The position numbers and the translations under genes were made by a program. Of a DNA stretch of 64,000 nucleotides, positions 42,667 through 49,954 are shown piece after piece. The notes under the pieces were generated by a model that worked only from the letters and a program-made list of their open reading frames with translations, did no database searches and was not told the origin of the DNA. How positions within the stretch are numbered: the first letter of the stretch is position 1; the number at the start of each line of letters is the position of its first letter. Origin of the DNA: Armatimonadota bacterium (GTDB taxonomy: Bacteria > Armatimonadota > Fimbriimonadia > Fimbriimonadales > Fimbriimonadaceae); assembly GCA_025360125.1 (NCBI GenBank), contig JANYCU010000047.1, positions 1 through 64,000 on the forward strand, written 5' to 3'.

Positions 42667-43035
42667 GTGAATCTTGCGTACAACTCAGACAAACGACGAT
42701 ATGTTCGCTATGAACTGCTTGACTACGCAGCAATGAGCCTTAACGAGGGTAGAGACTCCGTTAACATCGTCATCACTGACATTGGACTGGGCGGAATTCA
42801 GATTCGATCGAAGTCAGAATTGATCTCGGGGACCCGATGCCTTATTCATGTCGCTTGTATGGATGGGACGACTCTTCAGTTGCGCGGCGAGATTCGACAC
42901 GCGACCACGGTCAACAATTCCGAACTCTATAGTGCAGGCGTGCGATTTGTTCCCGACAACCACGGCGAGCGAATGGCGGTTGCTGAGTTCGTTCATCAAG
43001 TTTTTCAGCGACAAGCTGACGATTTGGCTAGCTAA
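42667..43035 (+). CDS. PilZ-domain protein
   Basis: A 122-residue single-domain PilZ protein, likely a cyclic-di-GMP receptor. The N-terminal arginines (DKRRYVRYELLD) and the beta-barrel motif DIGLGGIQIRS correspond to the RxxxR and (D/N)xSxxG ligand-binding motifs, though the Ser is replaced by Gly-Leu (D-I-G-L-G-G). RGEIRHATTV and YSAGVRFVPD complete the barrel. It would link c-di-GMP to motility or surface polymers. It stands alone between two intergenic stretches. Confidence 0.88.
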   Translation: MNLAYNSDKRRYVRYELLDYAAMSLNEGRDSVNIVITDIGLGGIQIRSKSELISGTRCLIHVACMDGTTLQLRGEIRHATTVNNSELYSAGVRFVPDNHGERMAVAEFVHQVFQRQADDLAS

Positions 43036-43060
43036 ACAGAAAAGTGCGGAGTGCAAAGAG

Positions 43061-43088
43061 CGTTTGCCGTTTGCCGTTTGCCGTTTGC
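43061..43088. repeat. Heptamer tandem repeat CGTTTGC, 4 copies
   Basis: Four perfect copies of CGTTTGC lie between the convergent PilZ and fumarylacetoacetase genes, 25 bp from each. Same 7-bp period as the arrays at 1-132 and 19257-19277. Confidence 0.92.
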
Positions 43089-43113
43089 CGCGGGGAAAAT
43101 TTTCTCCTAAACC

Positions 43114-44358
43114 TTAGGACGGTAGGATCGTTCCCGATACCGTTCCAAATCCGACTCGGAAGCCATCACCTTGGCAATAGCCCGTCATCGTCAGCGTGTC
43201 GCCATCCTCTAGGAAAGTTCGCTCCGCGCCATCGACCTGAATCGGCTTGGTTCCCTTCCAGGTCAGCTCAAGTAAGGAGCCAAAGGAACCTTCGAGCGGT
43301 CCGCTAATGGTTCCGCTGGCGTAGAGGTCTCCCCAGCCCAGTGGAGTTCCGTTTGAAGCTTGATGGGCCAATTGTTGATCGAACGACCAGTAAAGGTATT
43401 TCGAATTCGAGGTTGAAATCATCTGAGGCTGGGTGGACTTCGCCGTTGACAGATGGACTTCAAGCTTGATGTCGTACGTCAATGGCTTTTTGGTCTGAAG
43501 ATGGGGCAACGGAGCGGGTTCTTGCTCGATGGCTCCAATTCGGAACGGCTCTAAGGCGTCGGGCAAAATCACCCACGGTGAGATCGATGTAGCGAAGCTT
43601 TTGGCGAGGAACGGGCCAAGCGGCACATATTCCCATCGCTGCACGTCGCGAGCAGACCAGTCGTTTACCAGCACATAGCCGAGGATATGCTCGGGAGCAT
43701 CCTTGATCGGGACGGTTTCGCCCATCGCGCTGGGGCGGCCGACAAAGAAACCCATTTCCAATTCAAAATCCAGCTCTTTGGTCGGACCAAAGGTAGGAAG
43801 TTCATCATTTGCGCCCTTGGTTTGTCCCTTCGGACGGCGAATGGGCGTTCCACTCACGACCACGCTCGAGGCCCGGCCGTTATAGCCGACCGGAATATGT
43901 CGATAGTTGGGCAGCAGGGGCGGCATGTCGGGGCGGAACATCTTGCCGACGTTGGACGCATGGTGAATTCCCGAATAGAAATCGACAAATGCGGTCGGTT
44001 TGATCGGCATCAACACTTTGGCTTCGCTCAGAGATTCCATTGCTCCCCTGCGCAGAATTTCATTGTCGCGAAGGCGAGGGTTTGAGTCAACAAAGATGTC
44101 GTAAATCTTGCGTCGAAGCTCGGAAAGGTCTTCTTGGGTGAAGTCGGCGAACGAATCGAGATCGACGACTCGAGAAATATCGAGGAGGCCAGCCTCGCGC
44201 AAGGCGGTCAAATCAACTGCATATTCACCAATTGCGGTAGCTAAGGTGACATTTCGACCTGCAGGAGCAAGGAGTCCAAGCGGTAGGTTTTGAATTGAAA
44301 AATGAGAGTTCGGTTCTACTGGTACCCATGACCGAGCGGTGGAAGGAATGATGAACAT
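43114..44358 (-). CDS. fahA: Fumarylacetoacetase
   Basis: A 414-residue enzyme that hydrolyses fumarylacetoacetate to fumarate and acetoacetate, the last step of tyrosine and homogentisate breakdown. Characteristic blocks are VDFYSGIHHASNVGKMFRP (catalytic His), LDFELEMGFFVG (metal Glu), VLVNDWSARDVQRWEYVPLGPFLAKSF (metal Asp, Lys) and the C-terminal WGDLYASGTISGP. Length matches the animal-type full enzyme. The next gene upstream on the same strand is 3 nt away, so the two form an operon; other homogentisate-pathway genes are not in the window. Confidence 0.96.
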   Translation of the reverse strand: MFIIPSTARSWVPVEPNSHFSIQNLPLGLLAPAGRNVTLATAIGEYAVDLTALREAGLLDISRVVDLDSFADFTQEDLSELRRKIYDIFVDSNPRLRDNEILRRGAMESLSEAKVLMPIKPTAFVDFYSGIHHASNVGKMFRPDMPPLLPNYRHIPVGYNGRASSVVVSGTPIRRPKGQTKGANDELPTFGPTKELDFELEMGFFVGRPSAMGETVPIKDAPEHILGYVLVNDWSARDVQRWEYVPLGPFLAKSFATSISPWVILPDALEPFRIGAIEQEPAPLPHLQTKKPLTYDIKLEVHLSTAKSTQPQMISTSNSKYLYWSFDQQLAHQASNGTPLGWGDLYASGTISGPLEGSFGSLLELTWKGTKPIQVDGAERTFLEDGDTLTMTGYCQGDGFRVGFGTVSGTILPS

Positions 44359-44361
44359 AAA

Positions 44362-45246
44362 TTATCCTTGAAGTCGCCGCAGACCATCGAGCGGCTCTGA
44401 AATGGAGCAAGAACCAAACGAACCAAAAAATGATCGAGCATCATTGAGTTCGTCGCGGCCGAGAGTTTTTCCGTTGAAACTGAGGCCGTTCTGAACGCTC
44501 CACAAGCTGACATCAGTGTTTTCCAGTACGTCTGCCATTTCTTCGATCGAAGCTTCGTCATGGAACGCCATCGACGTGGCCATCAACACGTTGAGGAATC
44601 CGAACGCAAGCGTTCCGATCTTCGAATCACTGTGCGTGATTGGTTCGTGCAGCCCGGCGGTCAGCTTAAATTCAATTTCAAGGTCGATGCATTGCTTGAG
44701 GACGGAAGCCAGTTGGGAAGGTGATGGATAGGCGTCCTTGGTCTTACCCCCAGTACGAAATTTGACTCTTACCCACTCTTCACAGGCAATTTCCGCCAAT
44801 ACGTCGTCAATCGGCTGATCCCATGGTAATTCGAGATAAATATCGGTTTCTTTGCCAAGCATCCGAAGCGAATTCATCGCGTCGGTGATTTTCGAAAGGT
44901 CTTCGATCCGCGACTCGTAAGTTGATGCGACTACGCCAGGCCAGTGGTCCAGAAGGCGATTGACGTCTTCAACATCCTGAAGCCGAGCATCTTGCCATGA
45001 TTCCCATGTGGTGCTTGGCCGGCCAATTAAGGCCATTTCGAACTCGTCATTCGGGGTTAGCAGCGGGTCAAGGTCGGATAATGTGCTGCAGGTCCAAGCC
45101 AGAGATCCGAGGATCCAGTTCTCTTCGCCATTTTGATACGCCCGAAAGCTGCGAATGGCATCAAGAGGCGAAAGGGAGCCCGGGGGAAATATTCCCGCGA
45201 AATCGATAATGTTTTCAAGAAACCAGAGGTCCGCGGTAGCCACCAA
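44362..45246 (-). CDS. Unnamed protein co-encoded with fumarylacetoacetase
   Basis: A 294-residue cytoplasmic protein with no named family. It has an alternation of strands and helices, such as IYLELPW near residue 135, WVRVKFRTGG near 160 and IEFKLTAGLHEPI near 190, which suggests a TIM-barrel like those of class I aldolases or CoA-lyases. The strictly placed Lys/Arg/His residues (KFRTGG, KLTAGLH) could line an active site. From memory, similar hypothetical proteins sit beside homogentisate-pathway genes in other phyla. Its start is 3 nt upstream of fahA, so a role in aromatic amino-acid breakdown is likely. Confidence 0.75.
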   Translation of the reverse strand: MVATADLWFLENIIDFAGIFPPGSLSPLDAIRSFRAYQNGEENWILGSLAWTCSTLSDLDPLLTPNDEFEMALIGRPSTTWESWQDARLQDVEDVNRLLDHWPGVVASTYESRIEDLSKITDAMNSLRMLGKETDIYLELPWDQPIDDVLAEIACEEWVRVKFRTGGKTKDAYPSPSQLASVLKQCIDLEIEFKLTAGLHEPITHSDSKIGTLAFGFLNVLMATSMAFHDEASIEEMADVLENTDVSLWSVQNGLSFNGKTLGRDELNDARSFFGSFGSCSISEPLDGLRRLQG

Positions 45247-45383
45247 TACAGTTTATCCAAAAAGCTGGAGGCTAAGAGCCGTTCAGGGCCCGATGTAGGA
45301 CAATCGCAAAAAGGTATCTTTAAGGTTCGGAACTCATTTTCAGCGTCTCAGTGGCGAGAGGCAAAAACCCCGACCAACCCAAA

Positions 45384-45959
45384 ATGTCCAAAATCAAAGT
45401 CCTAATTGCTGATGACGAGCCAATCATTCGCCTCGACCTTCGACAAATGCTCGAAAGTCTGGATTATGAAGTCGTAGCCGAGGCCGGAAACGGCAAAGAG
45501 GCGGTTGATCTTGCGCGACTGCACAACCCAGACGTTTGCATTTTGGACGTCAAAATGCCCGTCATGGATGGAATTGAAGCAGTCGATATCATTACCGAAG
45601 AGAGCATTGCTCCGACCATTTTACTCACCGCCTATTCGGACAAAGAGCTGATTAATCGAGCCAAAGCAGCGGGAGTTTTTGCCTACTTGGTCAAGCCATT
45701 TAAGCCGAGCGACCTTGCACCCACGATTGAAGTAGCCCGCGCAAGATTCGAACAAAACGTCCTGCTCAGCAAAGAAGTTTTGAGCCTTACCGAACGGCTC
45801 GATGCTCGAAAGGCAATCGATAAAGCCAAAGGCATTCTTATGCAATCGCAAGGGATCAATGAAGCCGAAGCCTACCGCCGAATCCAAATTCAGTCAATGA
45901 ACCTTCGAAAGTCGATGCGAGAAGTCGCCGATGCCATTGTCGTTGCCGAATCAACCTAG
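45384..45959 (+). CDS. Response regulator with ANTAR RNA-binding output domain
   Basis: A 191-residue regulator. The receiver domain (about 1-120) has the acidic pair in IADDEPIIRLD, the phosphoacceptor in VCILDVKMPVMDG, the Thr/Ser switch in ILLTAYSD and Lys in YLVKPFKP. The C-terminal ANTAR domain (about 135-190) contains RKAIDKAKGILMQSQGINEAEAYRRIQIQSM. ANTAR regulators bind paired hexaloop hairpins in mRNA leaders and prevent termination, often in nitrogen metabolism. The cognate kinase is not adjacent. ATG 45384 was chosen over 45351. HIT, UDG and ComM genes follow on the same strand. Confidence 0.94.
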   Translation: MSKIKVLIADDEPIIRLDLRQMLESLDYEVVAEAGNGKEAVDLARLHNPDVCILDVKMPVMDGIEAVDIITEESIAPTILLTAYSDKELINRAKAAGVFAYLVKPFKPSDLAPTIEVARARFEQNVLLSKEVLSLTERLDARKAIDKAKGILMQSQGINEAEAYRRIQIQSMNLRKSMREVADAIVVAEST

Positions 45960-45970
45960 AACGCCACGCA

Positions 45971-46459
45971 ATGAACGAAAACCTTTGGGCCCCCTGGAGA
46001 CTAAAATACGTGGAAAAGGCGGGTTCCTCGGGCAATATCTTCTTGGATTTGCCTGCCCAAAATGACGACCGAAAGAATTTCATTTTGGTTCGCGGAGAAA
46101 CTGCGTTTGTCCTTCTAAACGCATTTCCGTATACCAGCGGGCACCTGATGGTGGCCCCATACCGACAGACGAATGAATTCCACTTGATGTCGGACCAGGA
46201 ACTGCTGGAGATCAATCAGCTTCTGGCTAAATCGGTTCGGTGGCTGAAACAAGCTTACAATCCCGACGGCTTTAACGTTGGGCTCAACATCGGAAGCGCG
46301 GCAGGGGCGGGAATTCCCATCCACCTGCATTGGCACGTTGTTCCTCGGTGGAGCGGCGATACAAACTTCATGACCACGATCGGCGAAGTCCGAGTGATGC
46401 CTGCAACGCTCGAAGAGTCGTACGATAAATTGATGGAAATCATTCGAAATGATCCTTGA
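45971..46459 (+). CDS. HIT-domain nucleotide hydrolase/phosphorylase
   Basis: A 162-residue histidine-triad protein. The HxHxHxx motif is IHLHWHVVPRW (about residues 116-126), preceded by GFNVGLNIGSAAGAGI. The N-terminal WAPWRLKYVEKA is shared with Ap4A phosphorylase-like HIT proteins of actinobacteria and related phyla. It probably cleaves diadenosine polyphosphates or adenylated products. It starts 11 nt after the response regulator and overlaps the uracil-DNA glycosylase gene by 11 nt. Confidence 0.93.
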   Translation: MNENLWAPWRLKYVEKAGSSGNIFLDLPAQNDDRKNFILVRGETAFVLLNAFPYTSGHLMVAPYRQTNEFHLMSDQELLEINQLLAKSVRWLKQAYNPDGFNVGLNIGSAAGAGIPIHLHWHVVPRWSGDTNFMTTIGEVRVMPATLEESYDKLMEIIRNDP

Positions 46460-47057
46460 TGAGCTCCGATCCAAGGCCTTGGTCTGCACTGCCTGCAGCC
46501 TGTCCGAACGTCGAACCAACGTTGTCTTTGGCGAAGGCGACCCTCGATCTCCTTTGGTGCTCGTGGGTGAAGGTCCCGGCGACAACGAAGACAAGACTGG
46601 ACGGCCCTTTGTGGGTCGAGCTGGGCAGCTTTTGGACAAGGCGTTGGTTGAGGCTGGGTTGAGCCGGGAAATGGTCTACATTTGCAACACGGTCAAGTGC
46701 AGGGCGGCCGATTGGTCGACCGGGAAACCCCAAAACCGCCCACCCACCGACGAAGAGACTTTAGCTTGTCGGCAATGGTTGATTCCTCAGCTGGGATTGA
46801 TCGCTCCGAAGGTGATTTTGTGCGTGGGGGCGCCGAGTGCGAAGAACTTAATTAAGAAGAATTTCTTGATCACCAAGGAACGTGGCCTGTACTTCCCTTG
46901 CGAGTACGCCAAGACCGCGATGGCGGCACTACACCCGAGCTATATTCTGCGCCAGCAGCGACCCGACAGTGATGGTGGGTTTGGACTTTTGGTTCAAGAC
47001 ATCGAGCGGGCTTGGCAGGCAGCGCAAAAATTAGCCGAGAAAGATGCCCAGCACTGA
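46449..47057 (+). CDS. Family-4 uracil-DNA glycosylase with Fe-S cluster
   Basis: A 202-residue glycosylase that removes uracil from DNA formed by cytosine deamination. Motif 1 is GEGPGDNEDKTGRPFVGRAGQLL and motif 2 is ALHPSYILR. Fe-S cluster cysteines are at 13 and 16 (VCTACSLSE), 84 and 107, with a longer gap between the last two than in the Thermotoga enzyme because of the insert ADWSTGKPQNR. It is encoded with a nucleotide hydrolase and ComM, a reasonable nucleic-acid maintenance group. Confidence 0.95.
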   Translation: MILDELRSKALVCTACSLSERRTNVVFGEGDPRSPLVLVGEGPGDNEDKTGRPFVGRAGQLLDKALVEAGLSREMVYICNTVKCRAADWSTGKPQNRPPTDEETLACRQWLIPQLGLIAPKVILCVGAPSAKNLIKKNFLITKERGLYFPCEYAKTAMAALHPSYILRQQRPDSDGGFGLLVQDIERAWQAAQKLAEKDAQH

Positions 47058-47084
47058 GATGTCTTTCTCAGATAAGATTAGGCC

Positions 47085-48599
47085 GTGATTGCCAAAGCCC
47101 ACTCTGCAACCCTTAGTGGGATTGACGCCTTGCCGATTGTCATCGAAATCGACCTCCAGCCCTGGCGCGATGTTTCCATCATTTTGGTTGGCCTCGCCGA
47201 CCAAGCCGTCGCCGAAAGCAAAGAGCGAGTGCGGGCCGCAATCAACAATTCGGGCTTTTCGATGCCGAAGAAGACCGTCATGTGTAACCTCGCCCCGGGC
47301 GATATCCGGAAGCAAGGACCATGGCTAGACTTGCCGATTGCTTGCACGATCCTGGCAAGTGACGGCGTGCTCCCGATTTCAGAGCTGGAACAAACGGTAA
47401 TCCTTGGTGAACTGGGGTTAGACGGAAAGCTTCGCCCAATCGACGGGGCTGTATCTGTCGCCCTGATGGCGCTCGAAAAAGGCTTTAAACGACTCATTTT
47501 GCCCAAGCAAAACGCTCCCGAAGCGGCCGTCGCCCTCGGTCTTAGCGTCTACGGCGTCACCAGCTTGCTCGAAGCGGTCGAGCTTTTGAATGGCTCACCG
47601 CTGATCTTCCCCGAGACCTTTGACGACTCGCCCGAGGCTCGGATGCCGGAATACATGGTCGACTTTAGCGACGTGAAGGGGCAAAAGCATGCCGTTCGCG
47701 CCTTGGAGATAGCGGCAGCGGGAGGGCATAACGTTTTGATGGTTGGCCCGCCGGGAAGTGGAAAGACGATGTTGGCTCGTCGGTTACCGACGATTTTGCC
47801 TCCACTGAGCTTGGAAGAAAGTGTGGCGGTCACCCGGATTCACTCATCGAGTGGGCAGAAGCAAAAGGACGGCCTGATTTGGGAGCGTCCGTTTCGGGCT
47901 CCGCACCATTCGGCGTCGCATGCGGCGATTGTCGGCGGAGGAAAGAATCCGAAGCCGGGTGAGATTTCGATGGCACACTTTGGGTGCTTGTTCATGGATG
48001 AAATGCCCGAGTTCGATCGCACGGTTTTGGAGGCTTTGCGTCAACCGCTGGAGGACGGAATTGTCACCGTCGCGCGGGTGCAAAACACGGTGACTTTTCC
48101 GGCCGAGTGCATACTCGTCGGGGCGATGAATCCATGTCCGTGCGGTTTTCGGGGTCTGCCGGAGCAGAAGTGCATTTCGACCCCGTCGAGCTGCATTAAG
48201 TACGCGGGAAAGATTAGCGGTCCGCTGCTCGACCGAATCGATATCCATATCGAGGTTCCCCGGTTGAAGCCGGACGAATTGATGGATAAATCGGGCGGCG
48301 AGGAGAGCGCGTTGATTCGGGAGCGGGTTTTGCGGGCCAGGGCTTTGCAGGGTAAACGGCTGGGTGGATCGCGAGTAAATGCGAAGATGTCTCCGCGGGA
48401 GACGCGAGAGATGGTCGCGCTTGACGCGGAATGTGACCAATTCATGCGCCAGGTCTCGGCTCGGATGAATATCTCCGCTCGGGTTTTTGACCGGATTTTG
48501 CGGGTGGGAAGAACCATCGCAGACCTTGATGGAAGCGACGTCGTGAAGAAAAGTCACCTCGCTGAAGCCGTCCAGTACCGTGAACGGGTTGTGGTTTAG
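47085..48599 (+). CDS. comM: YifB/ComM-family AAA+ ATPase (Mg-chelatase-like)
   Basis: A 504-residue protein with the ComM order: an N-terminal Lon-protease-like domain (about 1-170, starting IAKAHSATLSGIDALPIVIEID), an AAA+ core with Walker A GPPGSGKTMLAR (about 221), Walker B FMDEMPEF and the family block MNPCPCGF, and a C-terminal Mg-chelatase-type domain. In naturally competent bacteria ComM is a helicase aiding branch migration during transformation. The start is GTG. Its stop overlaps the convergent serine hydrolase gene by 4 nt. Confidence 0.95.
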   Translation: MIAKAHSATLSGIDALPIVIEIDLQPWRDVSIILVGLADQAVAESKERVRAAINNSGFSMPKKTVMCNLAPGDIRKQGPWLDLPIACTILASDGVLPISELEQTVILGELGLDGKLRPIDGAVSVALMALEKGFKRLILPKQNAPEAAVALGLSVYGVTSLLEAVELLNGSPLIFPETFDDSPEARMPEYMVDFSDVKGQKHAVRALEIAAAGGHNVLMVGPPGSGKTMLARRLPTILPPLSLEESVAVTRIHSSSGQKQKDGLIWERPFRAPHHSASHAAIVGGGKNPKPGEISMAHFGCLFMDEMPEFDRTVLEALRQPLEDGIVTVARVQNTVTFPAECILVGAMNPCPCGFRGLPEQKCISTPSSCIKYAGKISGPLLDRIDIHIEVPRLKPDELMDKSGGEESALIRERVLRARALQGKRLGGSRVNAKMSPRETREMVALDAECDQFMRQVSARMNISARVFDRILRVGRTIADLDGSDVVKKSHLAEAVQYRERVVV

Positions 48600-49195
48600 T
48601 TTTGAACAATTAAAGGCATGATGTCGTGGCCGATTTGAGCCGGGTTGCTTGGTTCATCTTCCATGTTCGTGAGGACAGCGATGGTTAGTTTGGTGTCGAG
48701 GAGGCGGGCGATGTAGGTTGAGAAGCCTTGCCAGGCGCCTTTGTGTTGAGCCATACGAGGGAGGTTTGGTTCGTGGGGGAGCATCCAGCCGAGACCGAAG
48801 CGGAGGGCGGTGGTTCCGGCGAGGCGTCCGTCACGGAAACGGACGGGTTCCCACATTCGTTGGATTTCGCGTTGCGGGAGCAGTTGGTCGGAACCAAGGG
48901 CTTTTGACCACGCGACGAAGTCCTGAGTGCTCATGAGGAGACCGCCGTCGGCGGTGGTGTTGTGACTGGGGGCGATCCACGCTTGGGGATGCACCTTGCC
49001 GTCGGTGATCTCGTAGCCGATGGCCCGGTCTGGGCTGGGGGTTTCGTCGATGACACGGGCGGTGGTCATTCCAAGGGGCTTGAAGATTTTTCGCTCATCG
49101 CGTCGTACCAGGTTTGGCTCGTTATCCGGTGGATGAGGGCTCCGAGAAGGACGTAGCCCGAGTTGCAGTAGTCCCACTTTGTTCCAGACTGCCAA
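48596..49195 (-). CDS. Serine hydrolase, C-terminal fragment (frameshifted)
   Basis: The C-terminal half of a beta-lactamase class C-like (PBP4*-type) hydrolase: KIFKPLGMTTARVIDETP, GGLLMSTQDFVAWSKAL, FGLGWMLP, and HKGAWQGFSTYIARLLD, where the HxG motif corresponds to the third active-site element. The real coding sequence begins at about 49090, where the upstream frame is lost; the region upstream of that in this frame is not protein-like. One extra A in the A5 run on the minus strand (T5 at 49087-49091) joins it to the N-terminal part as SEKIFKPLG. Confidence 0.8.
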   Translation of the reverse strand: MAVWNKVGLLQLGLRPSRSPHPPDNEPNLVRRDERKIFKPLGMTTARVIDETPSPDRAIGYEITDGKVHPQAWIAPSHNTTADGGLLMSTQDFVAWSKALGSDQLLPQREIQRMWEPVRFRDGRLAGTTALRFGLGWMLPHEPNLPRMAQHKGAWQGFSTYIARLLDTKLTIAVLTNMEDEPSNPAQIGHDIMPLIVQN

Positions 49196-49626
49196 AGCAG
49201 CGGAGCGCTGGCAATAGTCGAAACGAATTCGTCCTCGGTGTAGTCGGTTTGGTCATCGAGGTCGTTCATCGGTGCGTCGGAGATACCTGAGAGGTGGGCG
49301 ATGAGGTGGCGAACCGAGATCATCGACCATTTGTGGCCGCCTTCAGGGAGCCATTTGGTGATTGCGTCGTCGAGATGGAGTTTGCCTTCGAGCGCGAGCA
49401 CGGTCACCAAGGTTGCAGTGAATTGCTTGGTGAGGGAGGCGATTGGGAAGGTTGTGTTTTCGGTGACGGGGATTTGGTTTTCGATGTCGGCAAATCCGAA
49501 GCCACTTAGGAGTAGGGGTTGGTCATCTTGGATGATGGCGACGGAAGCTCCCGGGACGCGTTGCTCGGCGAGGTGGCGACGGATGTGATCTTCGATTTCC
49601 GAATAGACCGCCGAGGTGAGAACCAT
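49066..49626 (-). CDS. Serine hydrolase, N-terminal fragment (frameshifted)
   Basis: The N-terminal part of a beta-lactamase/transpeptidase-like serine hydrolase, carrying the catalytic SxxK in FPIASLTKQFTATLV (about residue 64) and the YxN motif in WDYCNSGYVLLG (about residue 153). No signal peptide is visible. It runs out of frame after YDAMSEK, at the A5 run on the minus strand (T5 at 49087-49091). Joined with 48596-49195 it would give an enzyme of about 344 residues, a normal length. True pseudogene or one-base sequence error. Confidence 0.82.
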   Translation of the reverse strand: MVLTSAVYSEIEDHIRRHLAEQRVPGASVAIIQDDQPLLLSGFGFADIENQIPVTENTTFPIASLTKQFTATLVTVLALEGKLHLDDAITKWLPEGGHKWSMISVRHLIAHLSGISDAPMNDLDDQTDYTEDEFVSTIASAPLLWQSGTKWDYCNSGYVLLGALIHRITSQTWYDAMSEKSSSPLE

Positions 49627-49954
49627 TGGTTTCTAGTTTAGCGGTTTAGTAGGGCTCCCTCCGCAGCCCGGCCAGGTCAATTCTCGATTTGACCGCCAAA
49701 CAATAAGTGGTTAAAGGCCATGTTGTGGAGGCTAATGTCTTGAGCCTCCACAGCATGAGCATTGGTATCCAGTGGTAAATGGCGAACTATCCGATGGGCA
49801 CCCCGGGCTGCGGAGGCAGCGAAAATCGCATTCGTCGAGGTGTGAAAATCTAATACCCTCAGTAGCGAGGTCATAGGTGAATCTACGCAAGGTATCCCAA
49901 TCCGAGAACTTGGCTCGTGAGCTACTGAGGGAGCGATTCCACTCCCTTCCCGAT
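49627..49954. other. Intergenic region rich in long inverted repeats
   Basis: No convincing gene; a 132-codon minus frame crossing it (49677-50075) has no family features. It holds a 14-bp perfect inverted repeat (49658-49671 with 49803-49816) enclosing a 10-bp stem TGTGGAGGCT/AGCCTCCACA (49724-49733 with 49743-49752, extendable outward to 49719/49757 through one T/G wobble) and a 6-bp GGTCAA/TTGACC stem (49675-49694). An 11-bp inverted repeat follows at 49856-49931. Confidence 0.8.
49856..49945 (-). repeat. Dispersed inverted-repeat element, copy A
   Basis: Arms CCCTCAGTAGC and GCTACTGAGGG enclose exactly 54 nt, and the outer flank continues AGCGATTCCAC. On the minus strand it begins about 10 nt after the stop of the TPR glycosyltransferase gene. 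Arms and flank are shared with 57056-57145, loops are not. Confidence 0.8.

Noticed and set aside
49856-49945. Integron attC site
   Set aside because: The stem with variable loop is attC-like in shape, but the GTTRRRY/RYYYAAC core boxes are absent and no integron integrase is in the window.
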